Assembly (NCBI GenBank): GCA_964492245.1
Contig: CAZBJJ010000020.1
Span: 1-34,487 of the forward strand
Length of the DNA: 34,487 nucleotides
Reading direction: 5' to 3'
Origin: CAZBJJ01 sp964492245
Lineage (GTDB): Bacteria; Spirochaetota; Spirochaetia; Treponematales; Breznakiellaceae
The notes under the pieces: generated by a model
Databases searched by the model: none
What the model was told of the DNA's origin: nothing
The model's input: only the letters and a program-made list of their open reading frames with translations
Part shown: positions 22,131 to 30,074 of the stretch, piece by piece
Layout of the letters: every line of letters begins with the position of its first letter
How positions within the stretch are numbered: the stretch's first letter is position 1
Made by a program: the position numbers and the translations under genes

Positions 22131-22589
22131 ATGCAGATTGTACATTCAAAACAGAAAACTAAGCGGATAGCCATGCTTGTCCTTACCAGTCTTGTGCTTA
22201 TTGCCACCTCCTGTGCGCAGGCGAAGGACAAAGATGCCCCTAAGGCCAATGCTTCTGGGGGCAATAGGGCCCAAACTTCTTTAAATAATCCAGATGTGGA
22301 CCCGGCTGGCCGCATAACACTGGTGGAACTTGGCTCGGAGACCTGTCCACCCTGCAAGGCAATGGAGCCCATCAGGGCAAAGCTCAAGGCCGAAATGGGC
22401 GACCGCATACATTTTGTCTATTATGATGTCTGGACAAAGGAGGGTGAACCCCATGGTATGCGCTACCGGGCCCGCGTTATTCCCACTCAAGTCTTCTTAG
22501 ACGCCGAGGGTCGCGAGGCCTTTAGGCACGAGGGTTTTTTTTCCGAGCAGCAGATTAAAACGGTATTCAAGCGGATGGGCGTAGAGTAG
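22131..22589 (+). CDS. Thioredoxin-fold lipoprotein with CPPC motif
   Basis: A 152-residue protein. The basic N-terminus and hydrophobic stretch end in ATSC, a relaxed spirochaetal-type lipobox, so the protein is probably a lipoprotein anchored outside the cytoplasm. The thioredoxin fold starts at TLVELGSETCPPCKAMEPI, and the cis-proline loop is VIPTQVF. CPPC in place of CGPC is seen in some envelope redox proteins. It may pass electrons to, or repair disulfides in, periplasmic proteins. AAAGGAG precedes the ATG. An operator-like inverted repeat overlies its promoter. Confidence 0.85.
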   Translation: MQIVHSKQKTKRIAMLVLTSLVLIATSCAQAKDKDAPKANASGGNRAQTSLNNPDVDPAGRITLVELGSETCPPCKAMEPIRAKLKAEMGDRIHFVYYDVWTKEGEPHGMRYRARVIPTQVFLDAEGREAFRHEGFFSEQQIKTVFKRMGVE

Positions 22590-22628
22590 GCAATACATCT
22601 GGGGTTCTTTATTTTTTATTTTAAATAC

Positions 22629-22637
22629 TGCTATAAT
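22629..22637 (+). promoter_or_regulatory. Extended -10 (TGC-TATAAT) of nagB
   Basis: TGC at 22629-22631 followed by the perfect -10 TATAAT (22632-22637). No good -35 element lies at 17 bases. The leader of about 15 bases contains AGGATGG before the ATG at 22659. Confidence 0.6.
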
Positions 22638-22658
22638 TCAAGAATAGGATGGTGCAGT

Positions 22659-23438
22659 ATGAGATTAATTATAAAGGATAGCTACGAGGAGCTCTGCCAA
22701 TGGTGTGCGAAGCTTATTGCCAACCGAATTCGAAAGCATGTGGCCGAAAAAAACCGATGTGTATTGGGTCTGCCCACCGGTTCCACTCCCCTGGGTGTAT
22801 ACCGGGAACTTATCCGCATGAACCGCGCAGGGGAGCTTTCGTTTAAAGAGGTCATCACCTTTAATATGGATGAATATCTGGGTCTCGGTCCCGATCATCC
22901 GCACTCGTACCACTATTTTATGATGCAAAACTTTTTTAATCATATTGATATTTCCCGCGACAATATTCATCTTTTGGATGGGCTTACCCAGGATGCGAGA
23001 AGAGAATGCCAGGAATACGAAGAGGCAATTGCCCGGGCCGGTGGCGTGGACCTCTTTTTAGGGGGCGTGGGCAACGATGGGCATATTGCCTTTAATGAGC
23101 GGGGTTCCTCGCTACGTTCGCGCACCCGAATAAAAACGCTAACCCTGGATACCCGCAGGGTAAACGCCCGTTTTTTTGATGGCGAGGTGGCTAAAATGCC
23201 CGAAAAGGCCCTGACAGTGGGAGTTTCTACCATTTTAGATGCCCAAGAGGTGCTTATTATGGCAAATGGATCGGTAAAGGCACGGGCTATACAGGAGGCA
23301 GTAGAGGGACCTTTGAGCCATCAGTGCCCGCTATCGGTGCTTCAGCTGCATCAAAAGGGAATAATTGCCATAGACGATGCGGCAAGTGTCGAGCTAAAAG
23401 TGGGAACAGTGCGCTATTTTAAAGAAATGGAGGATTGA
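22659..23438 (+). CDS. nagB: Glucosamine-6-phosphate deaminase NagB
   Basis: A 259-residue protein, normal length for NagB. It converts glucosamine-6-phosphate to fructose-6-phosphate and ammonia. Family signatures are LPTGSTPLGVYREL (phosphate binding), FNMDEYLGLGPDHPHSY (catalytic Asp), and GGVGNDGHIAFNERGSS with the general-base Asp-His. The allosteric-site and C-terminal parts also look complete. It stands as a single gene between two hairpin-marked gaps, downstream of the lipoprotein gene; nagA is not in the window. Confidence 0.96.
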   Translation: MRLIIKDSYEELCQWCAKLIANRIRKHVAEKNRCVLGLPTGSTPLGVYRELIRMNRAGELSFKEVITFNMDEYLGLGPDHPHSYHYFMMQNFFNHIDISRDNIHLLDGLTQDARRECQEYEEAIARAGGVDLFLGGVGNDGHIAFNERGSSLRSRTRIKTLTLDTRRVNARFFDGEVAKMPEKALTVGVSTILDAQEVLIMANGSVKARAIQEAVEGPLSHQCPLSVLQLHQKGIIAIDDAASVELKVGTVRYFKEMED

Positions 23439-23448
23439 GGACCAATAA

Positions 23449-23480
23449 TTTGCCAAAAGACTCGGCAAAGCTAATTTTTT
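23449..23480 (+). terminator. Possible intrinsic terminator of nagB
   Basis: TTTGCC (23449-23454) and GGCAAA (23464-23469) form a 6-bp stem around a nine-base loop. A run of six T residues (23475-23480) follows after five bases. The stem is short and the T run offset, so termination is probably partial. Confidence 0.4.
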
Positions 23481-23481
23481 A

Positions 23482-23490
23482 TGCTATGAT
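23482..23490 (+). promoter_or_regulatory. Extended -10 (TGC-TATGAT) of the DUF5312-like gene
   Basis: TGC at 23482-23484 followed by TATGAT (23485-23490), with AGGAG before the ATG at 23521. No good -35 element is seen. Confidence 0.5.
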
Positions 23491-23520
23491 GAATATACTT
23501 GTCTGAGTGCAGGAGTTAGC

Positions 23521-25044
23521 ATGGCCATTTCGTTTATAGAACGCATTATTTCTCTTTTTTCCTCTTTGGGCGATGCCGAGGCAGAAAAAAAACGCCAGCT
23601 CAAGCAAATTGGGCGGGTATTGGCCAAACATAGATTTAAGTTTTATAAGGTGCGCGGCGAAGAGGTTCTGCCGGCCCTGGCAAAATATTTTTACGATACG
23701 TACCGGCTGGTGGCCCCGGCCCAGGTTTTTATGCAGAACGTGCTCAGCTCGGCAGCCTTAAAAAACCTTATAATCGACAATAACTTAGAAAAGGAAAGCC
23801 GTGAAATACAAGAGCGTCTGAGCGAGGAATCCATCGCCGAAAGGTTTAAAACAATGTCGGTTAAAGATTTAAGCCAGCAGGTTCGCGACGATATGGTCAA
23901 GTTTTTTGCGGTCTTCGATGCCAATAAAATTCGTCAAATAGATGCCAGTTACAATGCCATTGTCTGCTTTGCCAGTTTTGTGAATTTTGATTATTTCTTT
24001 CTTTTAAAAAAATTCGACTCCAATATAAGTGAGCGCAGTTTTACCTATATACCCAAATTCGAGCCAATTCGCAGCGAATACATTGTCGACGACATAAAGG
24101 ACTATGTCGATATTGTTGCGGGAATGGACTTCGACCAGGATTGGCGCTCGGTCTTTGAAATTCTAAGGCTCTTTAAGGGGGTCGAAGTGGTCCCCATCGA
24201 CCAGTGGAACAAGCACATGGCCCTTACCGCCAATATTCTGCGCTCCGAGGTTTTCGAATATATGGTTCGCCATATCGATAAAGACCCCCGCTGGCAGGTT
24301 AAGCCCCAGCGCCCGGACGAGCATATTGTCGAAGCCTATCTGCAAAAACTGAAGACCCAGACCGAGGTAGTCATTCAAAAGAGCCTGCAGGAAAAAAGAA
24401 ACGAAAAAATTGACGACTTGGCAAAGGCTATTTTTGGCACCCCTGCGATTTCCCGCATGAAAAATTATACCGAAAAGGCCAACCTGACCTTTTCTAAAAA
24501 AATGCTGGGGGGCTATATTCATGTACAGGCTATGAACTATTTAAAGGCCTTTTTGCTGGACTATTTTAAAAAAGATATCCGCGAGCTTGTCGATTTAATG
24601 CTCATCCGTGGGCAGTGGTCGGCACACCAGATGTCGCAGATTTTGTCGGAGGCCTTTCATACCGTTATGAAGGTGTCCGAGCAAATTTTAATCTTCGACG
24701 ATAATCTGGGCGACGACAGCCAGTTAGGTGGAAGGCTGCGCTCAATTTTGGCTAAAAGCGATCGCGATAAAGAGCAGATTGTCCTATTGCGCAATCATTT
24801 AAAAACGATAAACGAAGATGCGCAGAAAATGGTGAATACCGCAGCTCAAAATTTAATTGTGGTCGGTAAAAACTTAAAAGGACTTTTAGACGATCACGCT
24901 CGCAGCCCGCACGATCTTATTGTAAACTGGAAGGAAATAGAGCTGGCCAGCGATAAACCCATTGCCCAGCGCATTGCGGAAGTATACAAACAGATATATC
25001 TGTTTATTCAGCTTATGCAAAACTTTACTCAAAGTGAGAGATAA
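23521..25044 (+). CDS. Large conserved helical protein, DUF5312-like
   Basis: A 507-residue, mainly helical, apparently cytoplasmic protein with no signal peptide and no catalytic signature that I can see. It resembles from memory the treponemal family DUF5312; this link would need checking. Features include an amphipathic N-terminus (AISFIERIISLFSSLG), a central YIVDDIKDYVDIVAGMDFDQDW, and a C-terminal helical part with many charged residues. AGGAG precedes the ATG. It lies directly upstream of PFOR, 109 bases away, but PFOR has its own strong promoter, so the genes need not act together. Confidence 0.65.
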   Translation: MAISFIERIISLFSSLGDAEAEKKRQLKQIGRVLAKHRFKFYKVRGEEVLPALAKYFYDTYRLVAPAQVFMQNVLSSAALKNLIIDNNLEKESREIQERLSEESIAERFKTMSVKDLSQQVRDDMVKFFAVFDANKIRQIDASYNAIVCFASFVNFDYFFLLKKFDSNISERSFTYIPKFEPIRSEYIVDDIKDYVDIVAGMDFDQDWRSVFEILRLFKGVEVVPIDQWNKHMALTANILRSEVFEYMVRHIDKDPRWQVKPQRPDEHIVEAYLQKLKTQTEVVIQKSLQEKRNEKIDDLAKAIFGTPAISRMKNYTEKANLTFSKKMLGGYIHVQAMNYLKAFLLDYFKKDIRELVDLMLIRGQWSAHQMSQILSEAFHTVMKVSEQILIFDDNLGDDSQLGGRLRSILAKSDRDKEQIVLLRNHLKTINEDAQKMVNTAAQNLIVVGKNLKGLLDDHARSPHDLIVNWKEIELASDKPIAQRIAEVYKQIYLFIQLMQNFTQSER

Positions 25045-25082
25045 TTGAAGCTCAATCCCTGTTTGGCCTTTGACAAACTGTA

Positions 25083-25111
25083 TTGAATATTTCAATTAGT
25101 TTCTATATTAT
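25083..25111 (+). promoter_or_regulatory. Strong sigma-70-type promoter of PFOR
   Basis: TTGAAT (25083-25088), 17 bases, TATTAT (25106-25111), in an AT-rich region. A second possible -10 (TTATAG) follows about 15 bases later. The leader ends in GAGGAAGG before the ATG at 25154. Confidence 0.6.
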
Positions 25112-25153
25112 AGAGTAAAATTATTATAGTAATCACTACAAAGAGGAAGGTCT

Positions 25154-28100
25154 ATGTCCGAAAAAAACATGGTCATGATCGACGGCAACAATGCCGCGGC
25201 TCACGTAGCTCACGCTCTTAGCGAAGTTATCGCGATTTATCCTATTACGCCATCCAGTCCGATGGGTGAATTTTCCGACGAGTTTTCTGCTCAGGGTCGG
25301 AAGAACATTTGGGGAAGCATTCCCGAGGTTGTGGAAATGCAATCCGAGGCCGGTGCGGCCGGTGCGGTGCATGGCGCCCTTACCACAGGGGCACTGAGTA
25401 CGACCTTTACCGCTTCTCAGGGTCTGCTTTTAATGATTCCCAATATGTACAAAATTTCTGGCGAGCTTACCCCCACTGTCTTTCATATTGCAGCGCGGGC
25501 CATAGCCGCCCAGGGGCTTTCCATTTTTGGCGACCACCAGGACGTAATGGCCTGTCGCCAGACCGGTTGGGCAATGTTGGCCTCCAACAATATTCAGGAG
25601 GTTATGGACACAGCCCTTATTGCCCATGCAGCCACCTTGGAAGCCCGCGTTCCATTTTTACATTTTTTTGATGGCTTTAGGACCTCGCACGAGATTCAAA
25701 AGGTAGAGGAAATTTCATTTGATGTTATGCGGCAGATTATCGATAACGATCTCGTTATCGCCCACCGCAAACGCGGCTTAAATCCTGAATCTCCCGAACT
25801 GCGGGGAACTGCGCAAAACCCTGACGTATATTTCTCCGGTCGGGAAGCCAGCAATAAGTTTTACGATGCAACTCCGGCAATTGTTCAAAAATATATGGAC
25901 AAATTTGCAAAACTCACCGGCAGACAGTACCACGCCTTCGATTATTACGGCGCCAAGGATGCCGACCGAGTGGTTATTGCCATGGGCTCCGGTGTCGAGC
26001 CGGTCGAAGAAATTGTCGACTGGCTAAATGGCCAGGGTCAGAAAGTTGGGCTTTTAAAGGTGCGCCTGTACCGCCCCTTCTCGGCCGAGCTCTTTGTTAA
26101 GGCCCTGCCGGCCACGGTTAAGGCAATTGCCGTTCTCGACCGCACCAAGGAGCCCGGCTCCTTGGGCGAGCCCCTGTACGAGGATGTGCGCACCGCGATT
26201 GGCGAGATGCAGGCTAAAGGTCTTTGCCCCTTTAAGGACTACCCTGTTGTAGTTGGCGGTCGCTATGGACTGGGCTCTGCCGAATTTACTCCCGGCATGG
26301 CAAAGGTGGTATTCGAAAACCTTCAGGCTGCTGAACCAAAAAATCACTTTACCATTGGTATTTACGACGATGTGTCCTTTACCTCGTTGGACTGGGACGA
26401 ACATTTTACGCTGGGCGAGCAGGGGGTAATCGAGGCCCTTTTCTACGGCCTGGGTTCCGATGGTACCGTTGGTGCAAATAAAAACTCAATTAAAATTATT
26501 GGCGAGGCCACCGACAACTCTGCCCAGGGCTATTTCTCCTACGATTCCCGGAAGGCCGGTACCGTAACCGTTTCCCATCTGCGCTTTGGCAAAAATAAAA
26601 TTCGCCGCCCCTATCTGGTGGAAAAGGCCGACTTCCTGGCCTGCTCGAAGTTTAGCTTTGTCGAAAAGCTGGATATGCTGGAGAAGATCAAGAAAGGTGG
26701 AACCTTCCTACTTTCTAGCCCCTATAACAAGGATGAAATTTGGCAGCATATTCCCGCCGAGGTGCAAAAACGCATAATCGACAATGAATTAAAATTCTTC
26801 GTCATCGATGCAGTGAGCCTTGCCGAAAAAGCGGGCATGGCCGGTCGCACAAACGTAATTATGCAGACTGCCTTTTTTAAAATATCGGGGGTCCTGCCCG
26901 AGGCAGAGGCCATTGAGCTTATTAAGGAATCAATTAAAAAGACCTATGGCAAAAAGGGCGAAGAAATTGTTCGCAAAAATATTTTAACCATCGATATGGC
27001 GCTGGAGGGTATTGAAAAAGTCGACTACCCCAAGACGGTAACCGCCAGCTTTAATATGGCTGCCCCTGTTTCGGCCAATGCACCGAAGTTTGTAAAAGAG
27101 TTTATTGGCGAAATTATCGCCATGCGCGGCGAACGCCTGCCGGTATCCAAGATGCCCATCGATGGCACCTTCCCCACCGGTACCACTAAATATGAAAAGC
27201 GCAACATTGCCGAAAAAATACCCGTGTGGGATCCAGAGATCTGTATTCAGTGTGGCAACTGTACCATGGTCTGTCCCCATGCCTGTATCCGCATGAAGGC
27301 CTACGACCCAGCTGTTCTGGAAGCTGCTCCGGCAACCTTTAAGAGCACCGAGGCAAGGGGCAAAGAATTTGCCGGCATGAAATTTACGCTGCAGGTGGCA
27401 CCCGAAGACTGTACTGGCTGTGGTGCCTGTGTAAATATTTGTCCGGCAAAGAGCAAGGAGAACCCGGAAATTAAGGCTATCAATTTAGAGCCTCAAATTC
27501 CGCTGCGCGAAGAAGAGAGCAAAAACTGGGACTTCTTCCTAGATATTCCCAATACGCCAGCGAACCTGCTCAATTTAAACCTTGCCAAGGGCATTGGCAT
27601 GAAGGAACCCCTGTTCGAATTCTCCGGCGCCTGTGCTGGCTGTGGCGAAACGCCGTACATTAAACTTTTGTCCCAGCTCTTTGGCGACCGGGCTGTTATT
27701 GCAAATGCCACTGGTTGTTCCTCCATCTATGGTGCGAACCTGCCCACAACTCCCTATACGAAGCGAGCCGATGGCAGGGGACCGGCTTGGTCGAACAGTC
27801 TTTTCGAAGACGCTGCCGAATTTGGCTTTGGTATGCGCTTGACCGCCGAGAAATTGGAAGAACAGGCCCATACTGTTGGGCAGGAGGCCAAGGCTGCCGG
27901 TATCGAAACTGCCTTGCTCGAAAAAATCCTGGCCAATACCCAGGAGAACGACGAGGCAATTGAACAGCAGCGCAAAGATGTTACCGCCCTTAAAAAAGCG
28001 CTGGCAGGCAATTCGGATCCCTTGGCAAAGCAGTTGGAATCCTTGGCCGATAGCTTTATTAAACGCTCGGTTTGGATTCTCGGTGGCGATGGCTGGGCCT

Positions 28101-28711
28101 ACGATATTGGCTACGGCGGTCTAGACCACGTTATTGCAAGTGGCCGCAATGTGAACCTTTTGGTAATGGATACCGAGATGTACTCCAATACCGGTGGGCA
28201 GATGTCCAAGGCGACCCCCATTGGGGCCATTGCCAAATTTGCCGCTGCCGGTAAGTCGCAGGCCAAAAAGGACCTGGGCGCCATGGCCATGAGTTACGGC
28301 TATGTATATGTGGCCCATATTGCAATGGGTGCAAATATTAACCAGGCCATTAAGGCCTTCCGCGAAGCCGAAGCCTACGATGGGCCCTCAATTATTATTG
28401 CCTACTCCCACTGTGTGAACCACGGCATCAATATGATGAAGGGCATGGACCAGCAGAAGGCAGCGGTTACCAGTGGCCTGTGGCCCCTGTACCGTTTTGA
28501 CCCACGCTTGGTCGAGCAGGGCAAGAACCCCTTCCAGTTGGATTCACGTGATCCAACCACTGCCATCGAGGACTTTATGTACAAGGAAGTTCGCTTCAAG
28601 AGTCTAAAGGCCTTGAACCCCGCAAGGGCCGATGAGCTTTTAGCCAAAACCAAGGCTCAGGCAGAGAGGGTGTGGAAAGAATATAAATATTTGGCTGAAC
28701 GTCCCTTCTAA
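25154..28711 (+). CDS. nifJ: Pyruvate:ferredoxin (flavodoxin) oxidoreductase, single-chain
   Basis: A 1185-residue single-chain PFOR, normal length. It oxidises pyruvate to acetyl-CoA and CO2 and reduces ferredoxin or flavodoxin. AIYPITPSSPMGE near the start is the pyruvate/TPP-binding N-terminus. Two 4Fe-4S ferredoxin motifs are seen: CIQCGNCTMVCPHAC (from about residue 696) and CTGCGACVNICPAKS (about 753). The third cluster begins with GACAGCGET, and GGDGWAYDIGYGGLDH is the TPP/Mg site. Codon use is biased toward C-ending codons, consistent with high expression. It stands between its own promoter and a strong terminator. Confidence 0.96.
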   Translation: MSEKNMVMIDGNNAAAHVAHALSEVIAIYPITPSSPMGEFSDEFSAQGRKNIWGSIPEVVEMQSEAGAAGAVHGALTTGALSTTFTASQGLLLMIPNMYKISGELTPTVFHIAARAIAAQGLSIFGDHQDVMACRQTGWAMLASNNIQEVMDTALIAHAATLEARVPFLHFFDGFRTSHEIQKVEEISFDVMRQIIDNDLVIAHRKRGLNPESPELRGTAQNPDVYFSGREASNKFYDATPAIVQKYMDKFAKLTGRQYHAFDYYGAKDADRVVIAMGSGVEPVEEIVDWLNGQGQKVGLLKVRLYRPFSAELFVKALPATVKAIAVLDRTKEPGSLGEPLYEDVRTAIGEMQAKGLCPFKDYPVVVGGRYGLGSAEFTPGMAKVVFENLQAAEPKNHFTIGIYDDVSFTSLDWDEHFTLGEQGVIEALFYGLGSDGTVGANKNSIKIIGEATDNSAQGYFSYDSRKAGTVTVSHLRFGKNKIRRPYLVEKADFLACSKFSFVEKLDMLEKIKKGGTFLLSSPYNKDEIWQHIPAEVQKRIIDNELKFFVIDAVSLAEKAGMAGRTNVIMQTAFFKISGVLPEAEAIELIKESIKKTYGKKGEEIVRKNILTIDMALEGIEKVDYPKTVTASFNMAAPVSANAPKFVKEFIGEIIAMRGERLPVSKMPIDGTFPTGTTKYEKRNIAEKIPVWDPEICIQCGNCTMVCPHACIRMKAYDPAVLEAAPATFKSTEARGKEFAGMKFTLQVAPEDCTGCGACVNICPAKSKENPEIKAINLEPQIPLREEESKNWDFFLDIPNTPANLLNLNLAKGIGMKEPLFEFSGACAGCGETPYIKLLSQLFGDRAVIANATGCSSIYGANLPTTPYTKRADGRGPAWSNSLFEDAAEFGFGMRLTAEKLEEQAHTVGQEAKAAGIETALLEKILANTQENDEAIEQQRKDVTALKKALAGNSDPLAKQLESLADSFIKRSVWILGGDGWAYDIGYGGLDHVIASGRNVNLLVMDTEMYSNTGGQMSKATPIGAIAKFAAAGKSQAKKDLGAMAMSYGYVYVAHIAMGANINQAIKAFREAEAYDGPSIIIAYSHCVNHGINMMKGMDQQKAAVTSGLWPLYRFDPRLVEQGKNPFQLDSRDPTTAIEDFMYKEVRFKSLKALNPARADELLAKTKAQAERVWKEYKYLAERPF

Positions 28712-28726
28712 GGTGATGGCATAGTC

Positions 28727-28759
28727 CAAAAAAGCCCGACGCAGGTCGGGCTTTTTTTA
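28727..28759 (+). terminator. Rho-independent terminator of PFOR
   Basis: AGCCCGAC (28733-28740), loop GCAG, GTCGGGCT (28745-28752), then seven T residues. The A-run before the stem pairs with the T-run, so it could also act on the opposite strand. Confidence 0.93.
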
Positions 28760-28761
28760 TG

Positions 28762-28783
28762 CGCCGGACTTTCCGGTCCGGCG
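28762..28783. other. 8-bp perfect hairpin CGCCGGAC / GTCCGGCG
   Basis: Perfect arms at 28762-28769 and 28776-28783 around TTTCCG, just after the PFOR terminator and before the tandem array. There is no following T run, so it is not a standard terminator. Confidence 0.6.
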
Positions 28784-28785
28784 TC

Positions 28786-28881
28786 AAGGTCGCGCGCGCA
28801 CAAGGTCGCGCGTCTACAAGGTCGCGCGCGTACAAGGTCGCGCGCGTACAAGGTCGCGCGCGTACAAGGTCGCGACCTTGC
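28786..28881. repeat. Six tandem 16-bp units AAGGTCGCGCGCGTAC, ending in a palindrome
   Basis: Units begin at 28786, 28802, 28818, 28834, 28850 and 28866. Units three to five are identical; one and two differ at two or three bases. Unit six changes to AAGGTCGCGACCTTGC, and with its flank makes the perfect palindrome CAAGGTCGCGACCTTG (28865-28880). Two GCATAAGCG copies follow (28880-28888 and 28898-28906). The CG-alternating parts are prone to unusual DNA structure. The 16-bp period is not a multiple of three, so the array is not coding. It lies between two convergent genes. Confidence 0.92.
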
Positions 28882-28908
28882 ATAAGCGCGCGACTTCGCA
28901 TAAGCGTC

Positions 28909-29586
28909 TTAGCGGCGCGAAAACTCCAATATTTCCCAGCCCACCTTTTTGGCATAGCGGCGTAGGCGCCAGTCGGGGTTTACCGCGATGGGCTTACCCA
29001 CCGACAAAAGAAGCGGTAAGTCGTGAATGGAATCGGAATAAAAGGCACAGTCGCTCAAACCTACCTCGCGCGAGCGGGCAAAATTAAGACAGGCATCGTA
29101 TTTACCCTGTCCGAAAATAAGATCCCCATTAAATTTCCCCGTGGTTCTGCCATCGATAAACTCTAAAGAGTTGGCAATAACGGCATGGGCACCCAGGTTC
29201 TTTGCAAGGGGCTCGATAATAAAGTCCAAAGAGGTGGTTGCCAGTACAATTTGGGTGCCCGAACGCCGCATTGAACTGATAAGTTTGCGGGCGTCTTCGT
29301 AGAGCTCGCTGTCGATATGCCGCGAAAAGCAATGTGCAGAAAGCTCCTGTAATGCTGACTTCTCAAGGCCCCTGAGCACCGACACCTCGGTAGGAAGATG
29401 TTGCGAATTGACATTGCGATAGACCTGGGGACCAAAACGGTACCAGAGATAATAAAAGGGCAGGCTAAAAAGGGACCAAAGCGGCACAAGGCCCCGGTGA
29501 ACAGCCCCAATGGCAATCCAAAAGCCGGTGGAGCGGCGAGTAAGCGTATGATCTACATCGAAAAAAGCAATGCTAAACTTTTTCAC
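28909..29586 (-). CDS. HAD-superfamily subclass IB phosphatase
   Basis: A 225-residue protein. FFDVDHTLT is the DxDxT nucleophile motif, LATTS the second motif, and YSDSIHDLPLL the third motif, with the GKYDACLN lysine region between. This is the layout of SerB-like HAD-IB phosphatases, with a hydrophobic cap region (WSLFSLPFYYLWYRF) that may contact membrane or lipid substrate. The start is a GTG at 29586 with AGGAGG five bases upstream, overlapping the ogt stop by four bases. It is the last gene of the nadC-nadB-ogt operon. The substrate is unknown. Confidence 0.88.
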   Translation of the reverse strand: MKKFSIAFFDVDHTLTRRSTGFWIAIGAVHRGLVPLWSLFSLPFYYLWYRFGPQVYRNVNSQHLPTEVSVLRGLEKSALQELSAHCFSRHIDSELYEDARKLISSMRRSGTQIVLATTSLDFIIEPLAKNLGAHAVIANSLEFIDGRTTGKFNGDLIFGQGKYDACLNFARSREVGLSDCAFYSDSIHDLPLLLSVGKPIAVNPDWRLRRYAKKVGWEILEFSRR

Positions 29587-30062
29587 CCTCGCCTCCTTTT
29601 GGAAATATCTACCTGCTCCAAGGTCAAAAAGCGTTCTTTTAAGGCAAGTCCCAAGCTAAAGCCCCCCAGCTTGCCGCTACCCTGAATTACTCGATGGCAG
29701 GGAATAAGAATGGGAATGGGATTGCGCGCCATAGCCTGACCCACCGCTCGAAAAGCCAGGGGCGAACCCGCGCGCTGGGCCAGCTCGCCATAGGTTATGG
29801 TGCTTCCCCAGGGTATTGTAGCCAACTCCCCCCAGACCCTTTTTTGAAAATCGGTCCCCACCGGCCTCAGTGGAATGCTAAACTGCACTGGCTGGCCCTC
29901 GAGCCAGCTTGCCAGCTCGTCAATTAAGCGAGCAACTAAGGGCGTTTCGCTATTGGGCGGAAAATCATGCCCATCAATTATATCCAGTCTTTGTAAAAAC
30001 TCCCCCTCCCAGCTGCTGGAAAAGCAGAGATCCTTAACACAAAAATTGATTGCTCTGTTCAA
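29583..30062 (-). CDS. ogt: Methylated-DNA--[protein]-cysteine methyltransferase
   Basis: A 159-residue DNA repair protein. IPCHRVI contains the acceptor Cys that removes alkyl groups from O6-alkylguanine, and the preceding YGELAQRAGSPLAFRAVGQAMARNPI is the DNA-binding helix-turn-helix region with the Arg finger. GSGKLGGF completes the active-site loop. The start appears to be a TTG at 30062: GGAGG lies five bases upstream and no in-frame ATG exists nearby. It begins 12 bases after the nadB stop and overlaps the phosphatase gene by four bases. Confidence 0.93.
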   Translation of the reverse strand: MNRAINFCVKDLCFSSSWEGEFLQRLDIIDGHDFPPNSETPLVARLIDELASWLEGQPVQFSIPLRPVGTDFQKRVWGELATIPWGSTITYGELAQRAGSPLAFRAVGQAMARNPIPILIPCHRVIQGSGKLGGFSLGLALKERFLTLEQVDISKRRRG

Positions 30063-30074
30063 TACCGCCTCCGC

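Noticed and set aside
28786..28881. CRISPR array
   Set aside because: Units are directly adjacent with no unique spacers and no cas genes are nearby.
28596..28955. Arg/Ala-rich minus-strand frame through the 16-bp array
   Set aside because: The 16-bp unit shifts frame each time, so the apparent repeat protein is an artefact; it also overlaps the PFOR end and terminator.
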